This document shows, in pieces, positions 11,273-21,337 of a stretch of 64,000 nucleotides of DNA. The stretch's first letter is position 1; each line of letters begins with the position of its first letter. The notes under the pieces are model-generated. The model did not search any database, was not told the origin of the DNA, and saw only the letters and a list, made by a program, of their open reading frames with translations. The position numbers and the translations under genes were made by a program. This stretch comes from Hypoxylon rubiginosum (lineage: Eukaryota; Ascomycota; Sordariomycetes; Xylariales; Hypoxylaceae), in assembly GCA_902806565.1 (NCBI GenBank), contig CADCXA010000066.1, forward strand, positions 1,116,001-1,180,000, read 5' to 3'.

Positions 11273-11620
11273 CATTTAATGCCTAGTCGCGTCTTAAAGT
11301 GGGAAAATATGCACATTGGTTCTAAAGGGCGGAGTCGGCACTCGTTTAACCCGTTCCGCAGCTCCCTAAAGCCTCTAGGCTCGAAGTATAAGGATCTGCT
11401 GAAGACTACACCGGGGCGCAAGAAGTTATCCTCGGTCCGCAAAGGATCGTTTCCCGCCGAACTCGCTCCATACCAGAAGCAATCCATTGCCTGGATGCTC
11501 TGGCGTGAACAGGGCCGTTCCACGTTCACGGAGCGAGGTGTGGAAGAGAAGCTGGTGCCGCGGATGAAACTCACCCATAAATATCAACCTACCTACCTAA
11601 TACGCCTAACACACACCTAA
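11264..11620 (+). pseudogene. SNF2-family helicase fragment (relic)
   Basis: An isolated 118-codon open frame. Its centre reads ELAPYQKQSIAWMLWRE, matching the stretch just upstream of helicase motif I in RAD5/HLTF-like SNF2 proteins (typically L-x-x-YQ-x-x-A-x-x-WM-x-x-RE). Motif I (DxxGxGKT) does not follow; the frame ends at 11620 and the downstream 1.5 kb is riddled with stops. The fragment begins inside the last unit of the adjacent 40-bp array. It is therefore a truncated copy, probably carried here by recombination or as part of a dead mobile element. The motif is seen; the family call is inference from one motif. Confidence 0.5.
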
Positions 11621-11700
11621 CACCAGAATCGGCACATTTGCGGCATCAGGGACCGGTAGCCTGCCTCACCATCGCAGGACCCGGCTTCCGTGCGAAGTCC

Positions 11701-11759
11701 GGAGTATGAGAAAAGGTGTATATCGGCAACACAATACGCCACACCTTTTCTCATACGCC
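11701..11759. repeat. Inverted repeat, 19-bp arms
   Basis: ggagtatgagaaaaggtgt (11701-11719) is matched by its reverse complement at 11741-11759 with one mismatch, separated by 21 nt. It would form a stable cruciform or RNA hairpin. Confidence 0.85.
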
Positions 11760-11882
11760 GACAACGTCGATGCCGATTTCGATTGCGGTCGTGCTCCCTT
11801 CCGCCTTCTACTCCGGGAGGCAGGCGGGCATGCAACTAAATGCCACTCACCCTCGTGGTATGCTAACCCGCCCACCCATCTA

Positions 11883-12516
11883 GGCGCAGGCTGCTAGATT
11901 CAGATTGATTTCGAGGGGGACCTGCTGGAATGCCGAGGGGGGTCCCCGGGTATAGCACGCCACTGGCAACACCGAAAAGGATATCTGGCTATGATTTCAT
12001 TTGGTGGCCGGGGCGCCATCTTCTTCTCTACCTCGGCGGCTGTTCAGCATGCAACAGCCTTAGCCCCTATCCGGGCTAAACTCGGCGCAGGGTGTCTGAT
12101 TCAGAAATCGGCCCATAAATCGGCGCAGGATGCTAGATTCATAAACCTTCACTCACCAGCCAGGTATCGACGAGTTGGGGGTTGGGGGGGGCGGGTCCCT
12201 TGTCCCCAACGAGTGCCTCCTCCGGCCTCCATGACGCGTAAGTTCAAGTTCACTAACTATTATACTGCTTGCGTGTATACTTGAGACAAGTGGCTAATGG
12301 GAAGTATCCACAGGACCTCGAGCAACAACCGCTCATCGCGTTTCCCGTTCCTCCTGACCATTGCGGGGCTGCAGTCGTACCGCCCATAAGAGCACTCTTC
12401 GGAGCTCGAATGGTACCCCAGCGTGCGCCACGCTGGCACCTGGGACCAGTTCACCATCGTGCGGGTGGTCGTCAGGAGACCGTCCCCGATCCCCTAGGGG
12501 CGGGGTGCTAGATTCA
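11883..12516. repeat. Dispersed 20-bp motif, four copies
   Basis: The motif ggcgcaggNtgctagattca appears at 11883-11902, 12084-12103 (with tgtctgattca), 12122-12141 and 12499-12516 (ggcggggtgctagattca). The spacing is irregular and all copies have the same orientation. Intervening DNA differs, so this is not one tandem unit. Function unknown. Confidence 0.65.
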
Positions 12517-13071
12517 GAACTATGCTGGACATAGGTTAACATACACACAAAAAGATAACGCCACCGGCTCTCCCGGGGATCACCTACAACGTAGGACAAC
12601 ATAAGATGTTGGTCCGCCGAAACCATGTCTATCATGAGTACAGGCACCGATGACCTGGATCATCCGATCTCGCCTCCGTGCGATCATCAACCAAGGGCCT
12701 CTCGTGGAAGGGGCCGCCTGGCTCAGCCGTCCCAGACTGCTCAAACCCTCGCAGTCTTCCTAGGGAGTCCACTTTCTAACTTTTTACCAATATACCGTAA
12801 GTACCTACATACCACTTCGCGGACCGGTCCTTGGGATGAACATGGCTGACCGAAGAGTAGAAGGGGCAAAGCCGCCCACACACTCGGCCGCGGCGGAAGG
12901 GGGGAAGGGAACACTGATCGATGGGCCGGCCCTGTCGCTGCGAGAACGGCTGGCAGATCATAGCCGACACTTAACAAGAGGCCTACACCATGCCACCACC
13001 CGAACCCCTCAAACCGCCAGCATGGGGCGCGCCTGTGCATGTCCTATGTGCCTGGGTGTTGTTGCGCGTCG

Positions 13072-13363
13072 GCCTCGAGGGCTTAGCCCGCAACGTATAC
13101 TACACATTCTGTGCGTTGCCCTCGAGGGCTTGGTCTACGACGCGCACCACACTCTCTGTGCGTCACCCTCGAGGGCCTAGTTTATGACGCACGCCACACT
13201 CTCTGTGCGTCGCCCTCGAGGGTTTAGTTCATGATGCACGCCACACACTTTGTGCGTCGCCCTCGAGGGCTTAGTTCACGACGCGCGCCACACTCTCCGT
13301 GCGTCGGCCTCGGGGGTTTAGTTCATGATGCACGCCACACACTCTGTGCGTCGCCCTCGAGGG
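13072..13363. repeat. 47-bp minisatellite, six units plus a partial
   Basis: Units of exactly 47 bp start at 13072, 13119, 13166, 13213, 13260, 13307 and 13354 (partial). Each opens with the palindrome ccctcgaggg (XhoI-type core) and carries 'cacgccacactctctgtgcgtcg'. Variation is mostly C/T and G/A. The period is not a multiple of three, so the array is not coding. Confidence 0.92.
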
Positions 13364-13710
13364 CCTTAGCCTACGGCGCCCGACACGCCCAGGTGAAGGG
13401 TGCGGACTAGTTCCAAAACGTGGTCGATCGTGTTCGCGATCGCCCGTCTACCTATCGACGATAGACCATATTAAAATCCTCACATTACGCGGTCGCCCCT
13501 CCACCCAAGCGTCTCGGCTGCCACAGATCTAGGCTCGACACCCGCTGCGTTGGGAGAAGCCGTAGAGGTAGCCTGGCGTTATAAACCCGCCCACACTGGG
13601 TCTCGCCATGGACGCCCTCGTCTGCGACGAGCAGGTCGAGCACTACGGCTCTTCTGCTGGATAGTTGGGCTGTTCCGCGGGCCATATCCATACCTATACA
13701 TACCTATACA

Positions 13711-14405
13711 TACCTCGACATCGGGGCTCCGATCTTTATGGGGCTGTCGGCTTCTATAACCCCGCCGCTAGTGTCAACCGCGGCGACTGGATCCATGTGC
13801 AGAAGGCGCATGTGCACCATCTTAGGGATTTCATCTCTCGGCGCTGCTGCTAAGTCTTCAAAAGTCCAACACCATGACATGAGGCTTAGCGGCAGCGACC
13901 TGGGGATGAAGTGGTATCAGCCCCGACTAGACACCTCGAGGCTCATAATACACCATAATAACCTAAACACTTCACCCTACCCTAACCTGAGCCTTGGGGT
14001 GTCGGTCGGCCTGGCCAGACGGACTATGCCTCGATCGACTAGGGGGTACGAGCAACCCTAGTACCCATGGTCTCGTGGGCGTGGCCGATTTGGACTTTCA
14101 AAGGCTCACTAACACGAGCACGGTGACCGAATCGAAGGCGGATGGCTTCTGGCTGTTAGTTAGATACCTCCGCGTGGCCCCAAGTCCTAGCAAGAGCTTC
14201 AAAAGTGTGGAGAAACTTCAAGTCCCCCAAACAAGCGGCCACATAATCCACACGGAGTCTGAGGACCAACTTCCAGTCCTCGCCGAAGGATCTATACTTC
14301 GGCATCGGAGCTCCGATGTTTACGGGGCCATTGGTTCTTATAATTCGGCCAACTGGGTCCATATGAAGAAGGCGCATATGCACCATCTTAAAGATTTCAT
14401 CTCTC
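13711..14405 (+). repeat. Duplicated coding-like module (two copies, 13711-13838 and 14294-14405)
   Basis: Copy A reads DLYGAVGFYNPAASVN..DWIHVQKAHVHHLRDFIS and copy B DVYGAIGSYNSANWVHMKKAHMHHLKDFIS in forward frames. They differ by an in-frame 18-nt indel and by many substitutions that keep the peptide similar, which indicates that both were once under protein-level selection. Copy B lies at the end of a 144-codon open frame (13994-14428). Several differences are G-to-A after T (TpG to TpA), the RIP signature. Family not recognised. Confidence 0.55.
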
Positions 14406-14429
14406 ACTTTGACGTGAAGCTCAGTTAGC

Positions 14430-17400
14430 TAGGTAGATATCAACATATAAATCCTAATATCAATAAGTGGATGGAGAAACTTCGCGTTTAGAGATCAACT
14501 TCCGATCACTTGGAAATCCATTATCGGAACTGCACTTACAACGACTTGTGACTTGGATATCTTCAGTGAGATCGTGTCGATACGTCGAACCCTGACAGGT
14601 TAACAGGTGCTAAGAAGAGGCCTCTCTAACTTCACGAGAAAACCCTAGATCTGCCACTACCCCATTTGCATCCACTAACTGTAGAATCGTCTATGATAGA
14701 CCTGTAAATACCTACGCTCTCTAAAGCCTAATGGGATTGTACTGAGTCCCCGAGCTAGGACGCTGATTAGAGCACGTAAACTATTGACACACTGTTACTA
14801 GTAACAAACCTTATATTAGGACGTCCTCGTATACGACTGTATATGGTAAATAGGAGTATAGATGACATAAGTAAATATCAGACAAACATCTTCAAAGGGT
14901 ATCTTCGGCACAGAGATACCTGCGAGGTAAGACCAGTTCTTCGGAGATGAGTTTTACATGCCTTACAAGTACCTAGTTGATGATACTATTCCGCCAGCTA
15001 ACGAAACCGAATGTCTCTAGAGTCTGGCGTTCATGGCTTGGTTTAATTTATATAAAAAATAATAGGGGGTGGTGTTGCTGGATAGGAGGTAAATATCTAA
15101 CCCGCCCTTTAGATTTACCTACGCGCTTGCGAGAGTTGTGTTTCTACGACTCCTAGTTTCGGGGATAGATCTCGCAAGACTCCAAGTTGAACAAAATTGA
15201 GCAGAAGTGTGCTCTGCCATGTCAGAGTCTCTTATGAGGTTGATTGCTAAGAGTAAGGATGAAAGTTGTGAGGACAATAGGAAGAAAGAATTGGAGATAT
15301 TCGAAGCACCCCATAATTTAGCCGTCTTACCTAAGCTAATGCTCGTTTCCGTTTCCGCCCCTCGTGGCATTGCTACTTTCGTCGTCCCTATCGCGGTTGT
15401 GATCTGCGTAACGTCCCAATATTTAGCAAATCAAAGTCACCCTAAAAAATGCTTCTTACTATGACAATGGCTCTTAGGGGGGAAAAAATACGCAAAGTTG
15501 CATCGGGCGGTTCGGCTTGAGCGGGATCCTACGGCGTACTACCCACGATAAAGTGAACTGGCGTCGATGCGCGTCGTGCGGTACGTAATCATCGCTGGCC
15601 CCCTGGGTTGCGGAAAGCCTCCCTTTCAGCTTTCAGGGTACTTTTTAGCGGGATTCGATAATTGGCTCTGCCGCTATGTCAGTTTGGTACCTAAGCTAGG
15701 TACTAGGTAGATGTGCTTCATTCGCGATTCGGCACATCCATTTCCCATGTCCCCTTTCCGACGAGTTCATCCTCGGAAAGCATTCGTGTCTCGGCCCTTG
15801 GAGACGCCTAGAAGTTTTGGCGCTTTACTATCTCGAATTTCCAGTAGCTTGGGAACGAATTACTGCATGATAGTGCCCTATCACACTATCACAATCGCCA
15901 TCGAGACAAAGTCGTCACCTTGCCTGTAATCGTTGGGTTCGGTTCCCAAATCTCCTTTACCTTTATGCTGTTGGAATGATTTGGGGGTGGAGTTGGCGGT
16001 GGACAAATCAGGATGCGTCGTTAAGCGCTTGGCCCTCATCTCTTTTTCTCCAATCCCGTCGCTTCGTAATTCCAAGCCCCGAGATCATTTCCCTGCTCAT
16101 TTATCCCTTAGCTTTTGGGAAAATACGGCGGCTTTCACACGCCATTCGACGAGCAGTTCTGCTAGGTTGTGAGATGATCGATCAAAGGAGCAAACATGGC
16201 CATTTCGGGGGCGGCCAGTGGCTGCAGCGGCTCGTCGGTAGAACCAACGCGACATTCGGAGAGTAATTGAATCCCCGAATCACGCTATCGTTGTCAACAA
16301 CATGGGCAGCATGGCATCCTTGGGACACAAAGCTTATCATTCTGGATAAGCCTTGCAGTGTAACGTCTCTCGAGAGGGTTGTCGAGGATGGCAAAGATCG
16401 AATAGCTCCTCAGCCATGTTGCACTATTACCGTATCGAGACCGAAGGAATCCTTCGTCCCGTCCAACCTCTCTGACCGCCCCCCCCAACTCTTGTTGAGT
16501 GAGCCGTGTGTGCTACTTTTCCCAACTCTAGAAGCTCTCCCTAGCTCGTGGATCTGCATCCTGCGAATAGGTGTTGCATATGCACAACTTAGCACAGAAC
16601 AATGGATCCTTGCCAGCGTGCCGGCACGGCATTCTTCCCGTAGCTCTGGACCCTGGTGATAAGTTAGTCAGGCTTCCAGCGTTGTTCACCCTCTAGCGCC
16701 CACGCCTATTTCGTGCAACCTGCAGAGCCTGCGGGGAACATATCTCACTTGCTAGGCTCCTGGGCCAGCCAATATCGAAGAACGGTCAACCGCTGGGTCT
16801 CCCTTCTCAACCGACTGCAATCCACACCACGCAGTGCTCGTTCCTGATTGAACAACCTGGTATGAATTCGAGCTTTGCCCCCGCCTGCTTCCCACGAGGC
16901 CAATCTTCGTAAAACTCCTATTGGGTAGTCTGCAAGGAGATCGTGAACCCCAAAGTGGTAGTTGTGTGACGAAGAGTGACAACCTTGCTGCAGCTTGTAC
17001 CTGGCGAAAAGGGAACTAGTTCCCCACCCTTCCCTCGACGATCCTGGCTTGCGCTGATATATTTACCTATTATCCCGGTGCCCATCTCACCATCGGCCCG
17101 GACTCTTCTACTACCCTTACTGTTGTCGCCAGGACATTGCGATCTAATCCAATGGCTGCTATTGCTGCCTTCCAGTGTCTTTAGTCTAGTGCGTGAGGAG
17201 TCTGGTATTCCTCATCGCGCGACCACACTTCATTCGTTCCAGTTACCTTCGTAGTATATTTGGTCTTAGCAGCAGCACACGAAGGCGGACTCCGGCCCCG
17301 ATTCTTGTAGTAAGCAGACGTGTCTTCGGACAGGACCCAGAGTGACGCCGATATTCGAGATCCGAAAGCCCTCATATACCTAAGGCGTAGGTTAATTCGG

Positions 17401-17467
17401 CGCAGTACACATCCGGCGCGTGTTACTAGTAAAATCTGCCGATATTCCTCATTCACACATCGCGACC
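14430..17467. other. Non-coding region and metalloreductase upstream region
   Basis: No convincing gene in 3 kb. Short open frames at 15207-15464 (+) and 16267-16659 (+) have no recognisable motif. A C8 tract lies near 16481. TGATAAG at about 16657, a possible GATA-factor site, is the only iron-regulator-like word I noticed upstream of the metalloreductase, and it is too common to count as evidence. Confidence 0.45.
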
Positions 17468-20095
17468 ATGGCCCAGGAAGCTGTATCGGCTATGGCGGGA
17501 GCAACGAGAACGCTCTCGAATCTTGCGAAGCGCATATATATCCCGTTAACAGCAACAAGTCCGCCGGGCTTAGTGGAAGCGAACACAGTCGACCCATGGA
17601 GTCAGTCCGGAAAGTATGGATTAGGGTGGACATATTTCAGTTTGGCGCTGATGGGGATGGTACTGCTGGTACGGATATGGCATTGGTGGCAAGACAAGAT
17701 CCGACAGGCGATATACAAGCAAGAGGTGGAACAACACTACCGAGATTTATACACCCTCGATCCCGAATATTCTGCGGCGACGGCCATGCAGACTGGCCAG
17801 ACCGGCATGCAATTCTTTCCCGACGAAGGCGGAGTTGGGGAGAAGAGGGACTTCAAGCCTAAATCTGACTTTTCCGCCGTCGGTCCTGTCCTTGACGCGC
17901 TTGCTCTATTTCGATGGGTCTTCTATCGACCGATCCCAGATATCGTATGGCGAAAACACCGATTTACGTTTTCATCGCTTGCCGTTTTGGCTGTCGGCTT
18001 TATCGGATTAGCATTCGTGTCGATATACGTCTTCCTCAAGCAGCCTCTCTACTGGGATAGCATCCAGTATGGCTCCCCTCCCGTAGCGATTCGATCAGGC
18101 ATGATTGCCGTTGCGATGACGCCTTGGATTATCGCGACTAGCATGAAAGCCAACTTGCTCACCCTTATCACTGGAATCGGACCGGAGCGGCTCAATGTAT
18201 TCCACAGGTGGGCGGGCTACCTCTGCCTGTTTCTCGTACTCGTCCATACTATCCCGTTTTACATCCAACCCGTGTGGGATGACGGCGGCATGATCGTGTT
18301 CGAGAAGCTATTCCCCGAAGGAAGCGGTGTTATATATGGCACTGGAATAGCGTGCCTGGTCCCACTACTTTGGCTCTGCGTCGCTTCGCTGCCTTTCGTT
18401 CGTAGGATAGCTTATGAAGTCTTCGTGTCACTTCACGTACCGGTTGGCTTCGTTTATCTCGGCTGCCTCTTCTGGCACACGAAGAACTACCTGGGGTCTT
18501 GGGACTATTTATATGCGACGATAGCCATCTGGGCATTGTGCTATTTCGCTAGAATCTTTAAGCTCAACTGGGTTAAGCCGTGGCGGATGTCATTCTTGGT
18601 CGGGGACGAGGCAGCCATTACTCTCATGACTGAAAACGCCATCAAGATCACGATACCCACGCAGATGAAGTGGAAGCCGGGGCAGTACGTCTATCTGCGG
18701 ATGCCTGGTATCTCATTCTTCGACAACCATCCCTTCACTATCTCGTCGCTCTGCAGTGAAGATTTCCCATCAGAATACGGCGAGCAATTCAGGGATTGCA
18801 CTCTTGTATTCAAACCGTACGGTGGATTCACTCGACGAGTCCTAGAAACGGCTATTGAGAAGGGACCATTTCATACATACCGAGCATATCTTGATGGACC
18901 GTATGGTGGCATGCGTCGAGAGTTAGCTGCGTTCGACACATGCATTCTTATTGCTGGCGGAAGTGGTGTGACCGCGGTAATGTCGCAATTATTGAACCTG
19001 ATTAAGCGCATGCGTGATGGCAAGGCCATTACCAAGAAAGTCGTCGTCGTTTGGGCCCTTAAACGACTCGAGGCAATGGACTGGTTCCGAGAAGAGCTGC
19101 GAATATGTCGCGATTCGGCGCCGCCAGAGAGCGTGACCTGCAAGTTCTTCGTTACTGCTGCTAAAAGACAGTCTCGGGCTCCGCCTCCTCGTGAACGAGG
19201 ACCTCGGCCATTGAGCAATCTATTCCACGATAGACTAGATGGCTTCGTAACTGACATTGCTCTGAAACGCAATTCTCAGTTAATCCGCGAACAAGCACAA
19301 GGCAACCCAGACTACGAGCGCGAGCTGCGGGCGGAGGATGAAGACAGAATCACTGCTCTTCCGCAACAGAAGTATCTCCAACCACATCATATCCCACCAC
19401 AAGGGCCGCCGCCTTCAAATCGTTATTCGGCACAAGAAGAGTCGCTTCGGAGACTCGAGGGTCGGGACTATAGCGACACCGAAGGTCAAGATGATAACGC
19501 GGCGCCGGTCCCAGCAGATGAATTCCCCGAAGACAAGCCCAAGCGAGAATTCCACTTCCCACCACTCCAGACACGTCCTGATCAGCAGCCGCATTTTAAT
19601 CTCGCACCGCCATCCCCGCGAAGATTCCCGCCACCCCCTGGCAGCGAAGATGTCACAGGTGAATCACCGGAGAACGTGCTGCGGCCACCGGAATTTGCGC
19701 ATCTCCGCACGACGAACCTGCCGCCCCAACCTCAACCCAGCATGCGCCCCACGTCCACGTTCGGCCCGCCTTCGGGTTTCGACTTCGGGTTTCCGGAGAC
19801 GCCGACCGAGTTCCAGAAGAGCCTGATGCGCTTCGCGTTCCCGGTGCCGCACCAGATCGACGGCGGCTGGAGCGTCGAGTACGGGCGGCCGGACCTCGGC
19901 TACATGCTGCGGGAGTGGACGACGGGCGGCGCGGACGGCCGCGGCATCCTGGGCAGGAGGACGGCGGTGTTCGTCTGCGGGCCGGCGAGCATGCGCGTCG
20001 GCGTCGCGAACACGGTGGCGAGGCTGCAGGCGGAGATCTGGGGCGACCCGCAGCTGGAGGAGATCTTCCTGCACACGGAAAACTACGCGTTATGA
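17468..20095 (+). CDS. Ferric/cupric metalloreductase (FRE family, NADPH oxidase superfamily)
   Basis: Single-exon gene, 875 residues. FRE enzymes sit in the plasma membrane and pass electrons from cytosolic NADPH through FAD and two hemes to extracellular ferric or cupric ions before uptake. ATG 17468 (gaccATGg) is the first in-frame methionine; the frame is open upstream but has none. The two heme-binding pairs show the invariant spacing of 13 residues: H246 (HRWAGY) with H260 (HTIPF), and H323 (LHVPV) with H337 (FWHTKN). The FAD-binding HPFTIS motif is at 421-426, the NADPH GGSGVT motif near 497, and CGP near 837, followed by the conserved FLHTENYAL-type end. An unusual proline- and charge-rich insertion of about 180 residues (roughly 580-760) splits the NADPH domain. 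The last 300 bp are very GC-rich compared with the rest. Which metal it reduces is not visible. Confidence 0.92.
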   Translation: MAQEAVSAMAGATRTLSNLAKRIYIPLTATSPPGLVEANTVDPWSQSGKYGLGWTYFSLALMGMVLLVRIWHWWQDKIRQAIYKQEVEQHYRDLYTLDPEYSAATAMQTGQTGMQFFPDEGGVGEKRDFKPKSDFSAVGPVLDALALFRWVFYRPIPDIVWRKHRFTFSSLAVLAVGFIGLAFVSIYVFLKQPLYWDSIQYGSPPVAIRSGMIAVAMTPWIIATSMKANLLTLITGIGPERLNVFHRWAGYLCLFLVLVHTIPFYIQPVWDDGGMIVFEKLFPEGSGVIYGTGIACLVPLLWLCVASLPFVRRIAYEVFVSLHVPVGFVYLGCLFWHTKNYLGSWDYLYATIAIWALCYFARIFKLNWVKPWRMSFLVGDEAAITLMTENAIKITIPTQMKWKPGQYVYLRMPGISFFDNHPFTISSLCSEDFPSEYGEQFRDCTLVFKPYGGFTRRVLETAIEKGPFHTYRAYLDGPYGGMRRELAAFDTCILIAGGSGVTAVMSQLLNLIKRMRDGKAITKKVVVVWALKRLEAMDWFREELRICRDSAPPESVTCKFFVTAAKRQSRAPPPRERGPRPLSNLFHDRLDGFVTDIALKRNSQLIREQAQGNPDYERELRAEDEDRITALPQQKYLQPHHIPPQGPPPSNRYSAQEESLRRLEGRDYSDTEGQDDNAAPVPADEFPEDKPKREFHFPPLQTRPDQQPHFNLAPPSPRRFPPPPGSEDVTGESPENVLRPPEFAHLRTTNLPPQPQPSMRPTSTFGPPSGFDFGFPETPTEFQKSLMRFAFPVPHQIDGGWSVEYGRPDLGYMLREWTTGGADGRGILGRRTAVFVCGPASMRVGVANTVARLQAEIWGDPQLEEIFLHTENYAL

Positions 20096-21337
20096 GCTAT
20101 TTGGAGTCTTTTACGACTGGTGGAGGTTGTACATATAATATATGAAAGCTACATCTTACCTACCTCATACTTAATATCCGGAACGACACGACGGTACGGG
20201 ACGGGGCGGGCAGAGTGACGGGACGACGCAAAAGATACCTTAATGATCGGCGTCTGGGACGAGGGTGATACGATACCACAGCCAGTAGGCTTATACATAT
20301 ATACTTGGTACCTATCCGAATGGTGTTCCTGGCGTGTATTTGTACAGATGGACTGGATGGGTTTTATGATGCTGTGCTGGTGCTTGGTGCTTGGTGCTTG
20401 AGCCGCACCTCAACTATGTACCGCTTGATGATTAGCATCGCCTTTCTCCTAAATGAATGAACATGCATCTAGAAGAATATGATGCTTTTGAATTATTCAT
20501 TCGCTACATAATCTCTGCACCTGCAATCTGCCCAGGTGGAATTCTCTGACTTACATGTGGGCAGATACTTGTGAGCAGGCCCCTCTCTTTCTATAGACAA
20601 GTGTCTGTTTAAACTTCTTTAGCTGCATGCCCAGGTGTCTTTTCTCAGATAACCCTAGGAAATTGTGCATGTATTATAACAGTAATAAGTCGTCATCATC
20701 TGAACCGTTGCATTCTTTCCATGCATTCGGATTGGGCGTGTATACAACTACTTTGCAAACCATTGAGTAGTACTAGGTAAGGATAACGGGCAAATAGTAG
20801 AACACTAGGTAATATAGACAGGAGAAACCCTACTTCATTTGTATTAGCATGAGTTTTGGCGTAAAGGGATAGGTCCGTCTACCAGATGCCCGTCGGCAGC
20901 AAGCTTCTTTCAAGGTACAGGTACCCGGTGTCCCCTAAAGTCCACGGGCTGTAGATTATATCTAGAATACCTAGAATCACTGCTTCGAGATAGCGTTCGA
21001 CCGGAGCTCATTCCGACTGTCGGGCCTAGGCACCACTGGCCAGTATTGTTCATCTTTGCAACACGACTATTCCCTTTTTATTTTCACCATATCCTCAATA
21101 TGTACACGTTACCATGCTTAGGTACTGAAAGTAGTGAATGAAAAAGCCCCCTTTCTTTTTTATAGTGCCCATCGTCGTTAACCAAGACGAAACAAATACC
21201 CGTAACACGCCGAAGGAGGATATCTAACAAACAAGGAAATTTATAGGTAGGTAGGTAAGTAGGTTAGTCAGCCAAATCGTAATAGCATAACATTCCCCTC
21301 ATTTTCTTTCGTTCTTTTTTTATTTTAATTTACCTCC
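20096..21337. other. Intergenic, convergent 3' ends
   Basis: This is 1.24 kb between the metalloreductase stop and the homoaconitase stop. It contains a short (tgcttgg)3 run near 20380-20400 and GTAG-rich microsatellite bits near 21246-21265. No coding signal seen. Confidence 0.55.

Noticed and set aside
13072..13363. 47-bp array as a CRISPR array or repetitive protein gene
   Set aside because: Whole units repeat without unique spacers, and the period is not a multiple of three.
16650..16670. TGATAAG upstream of the metalloreductase as an iron-repressor GATA site
   Set aside because: It is a single short word about 800 bp from the start, expected by chance; no cluster is seen.
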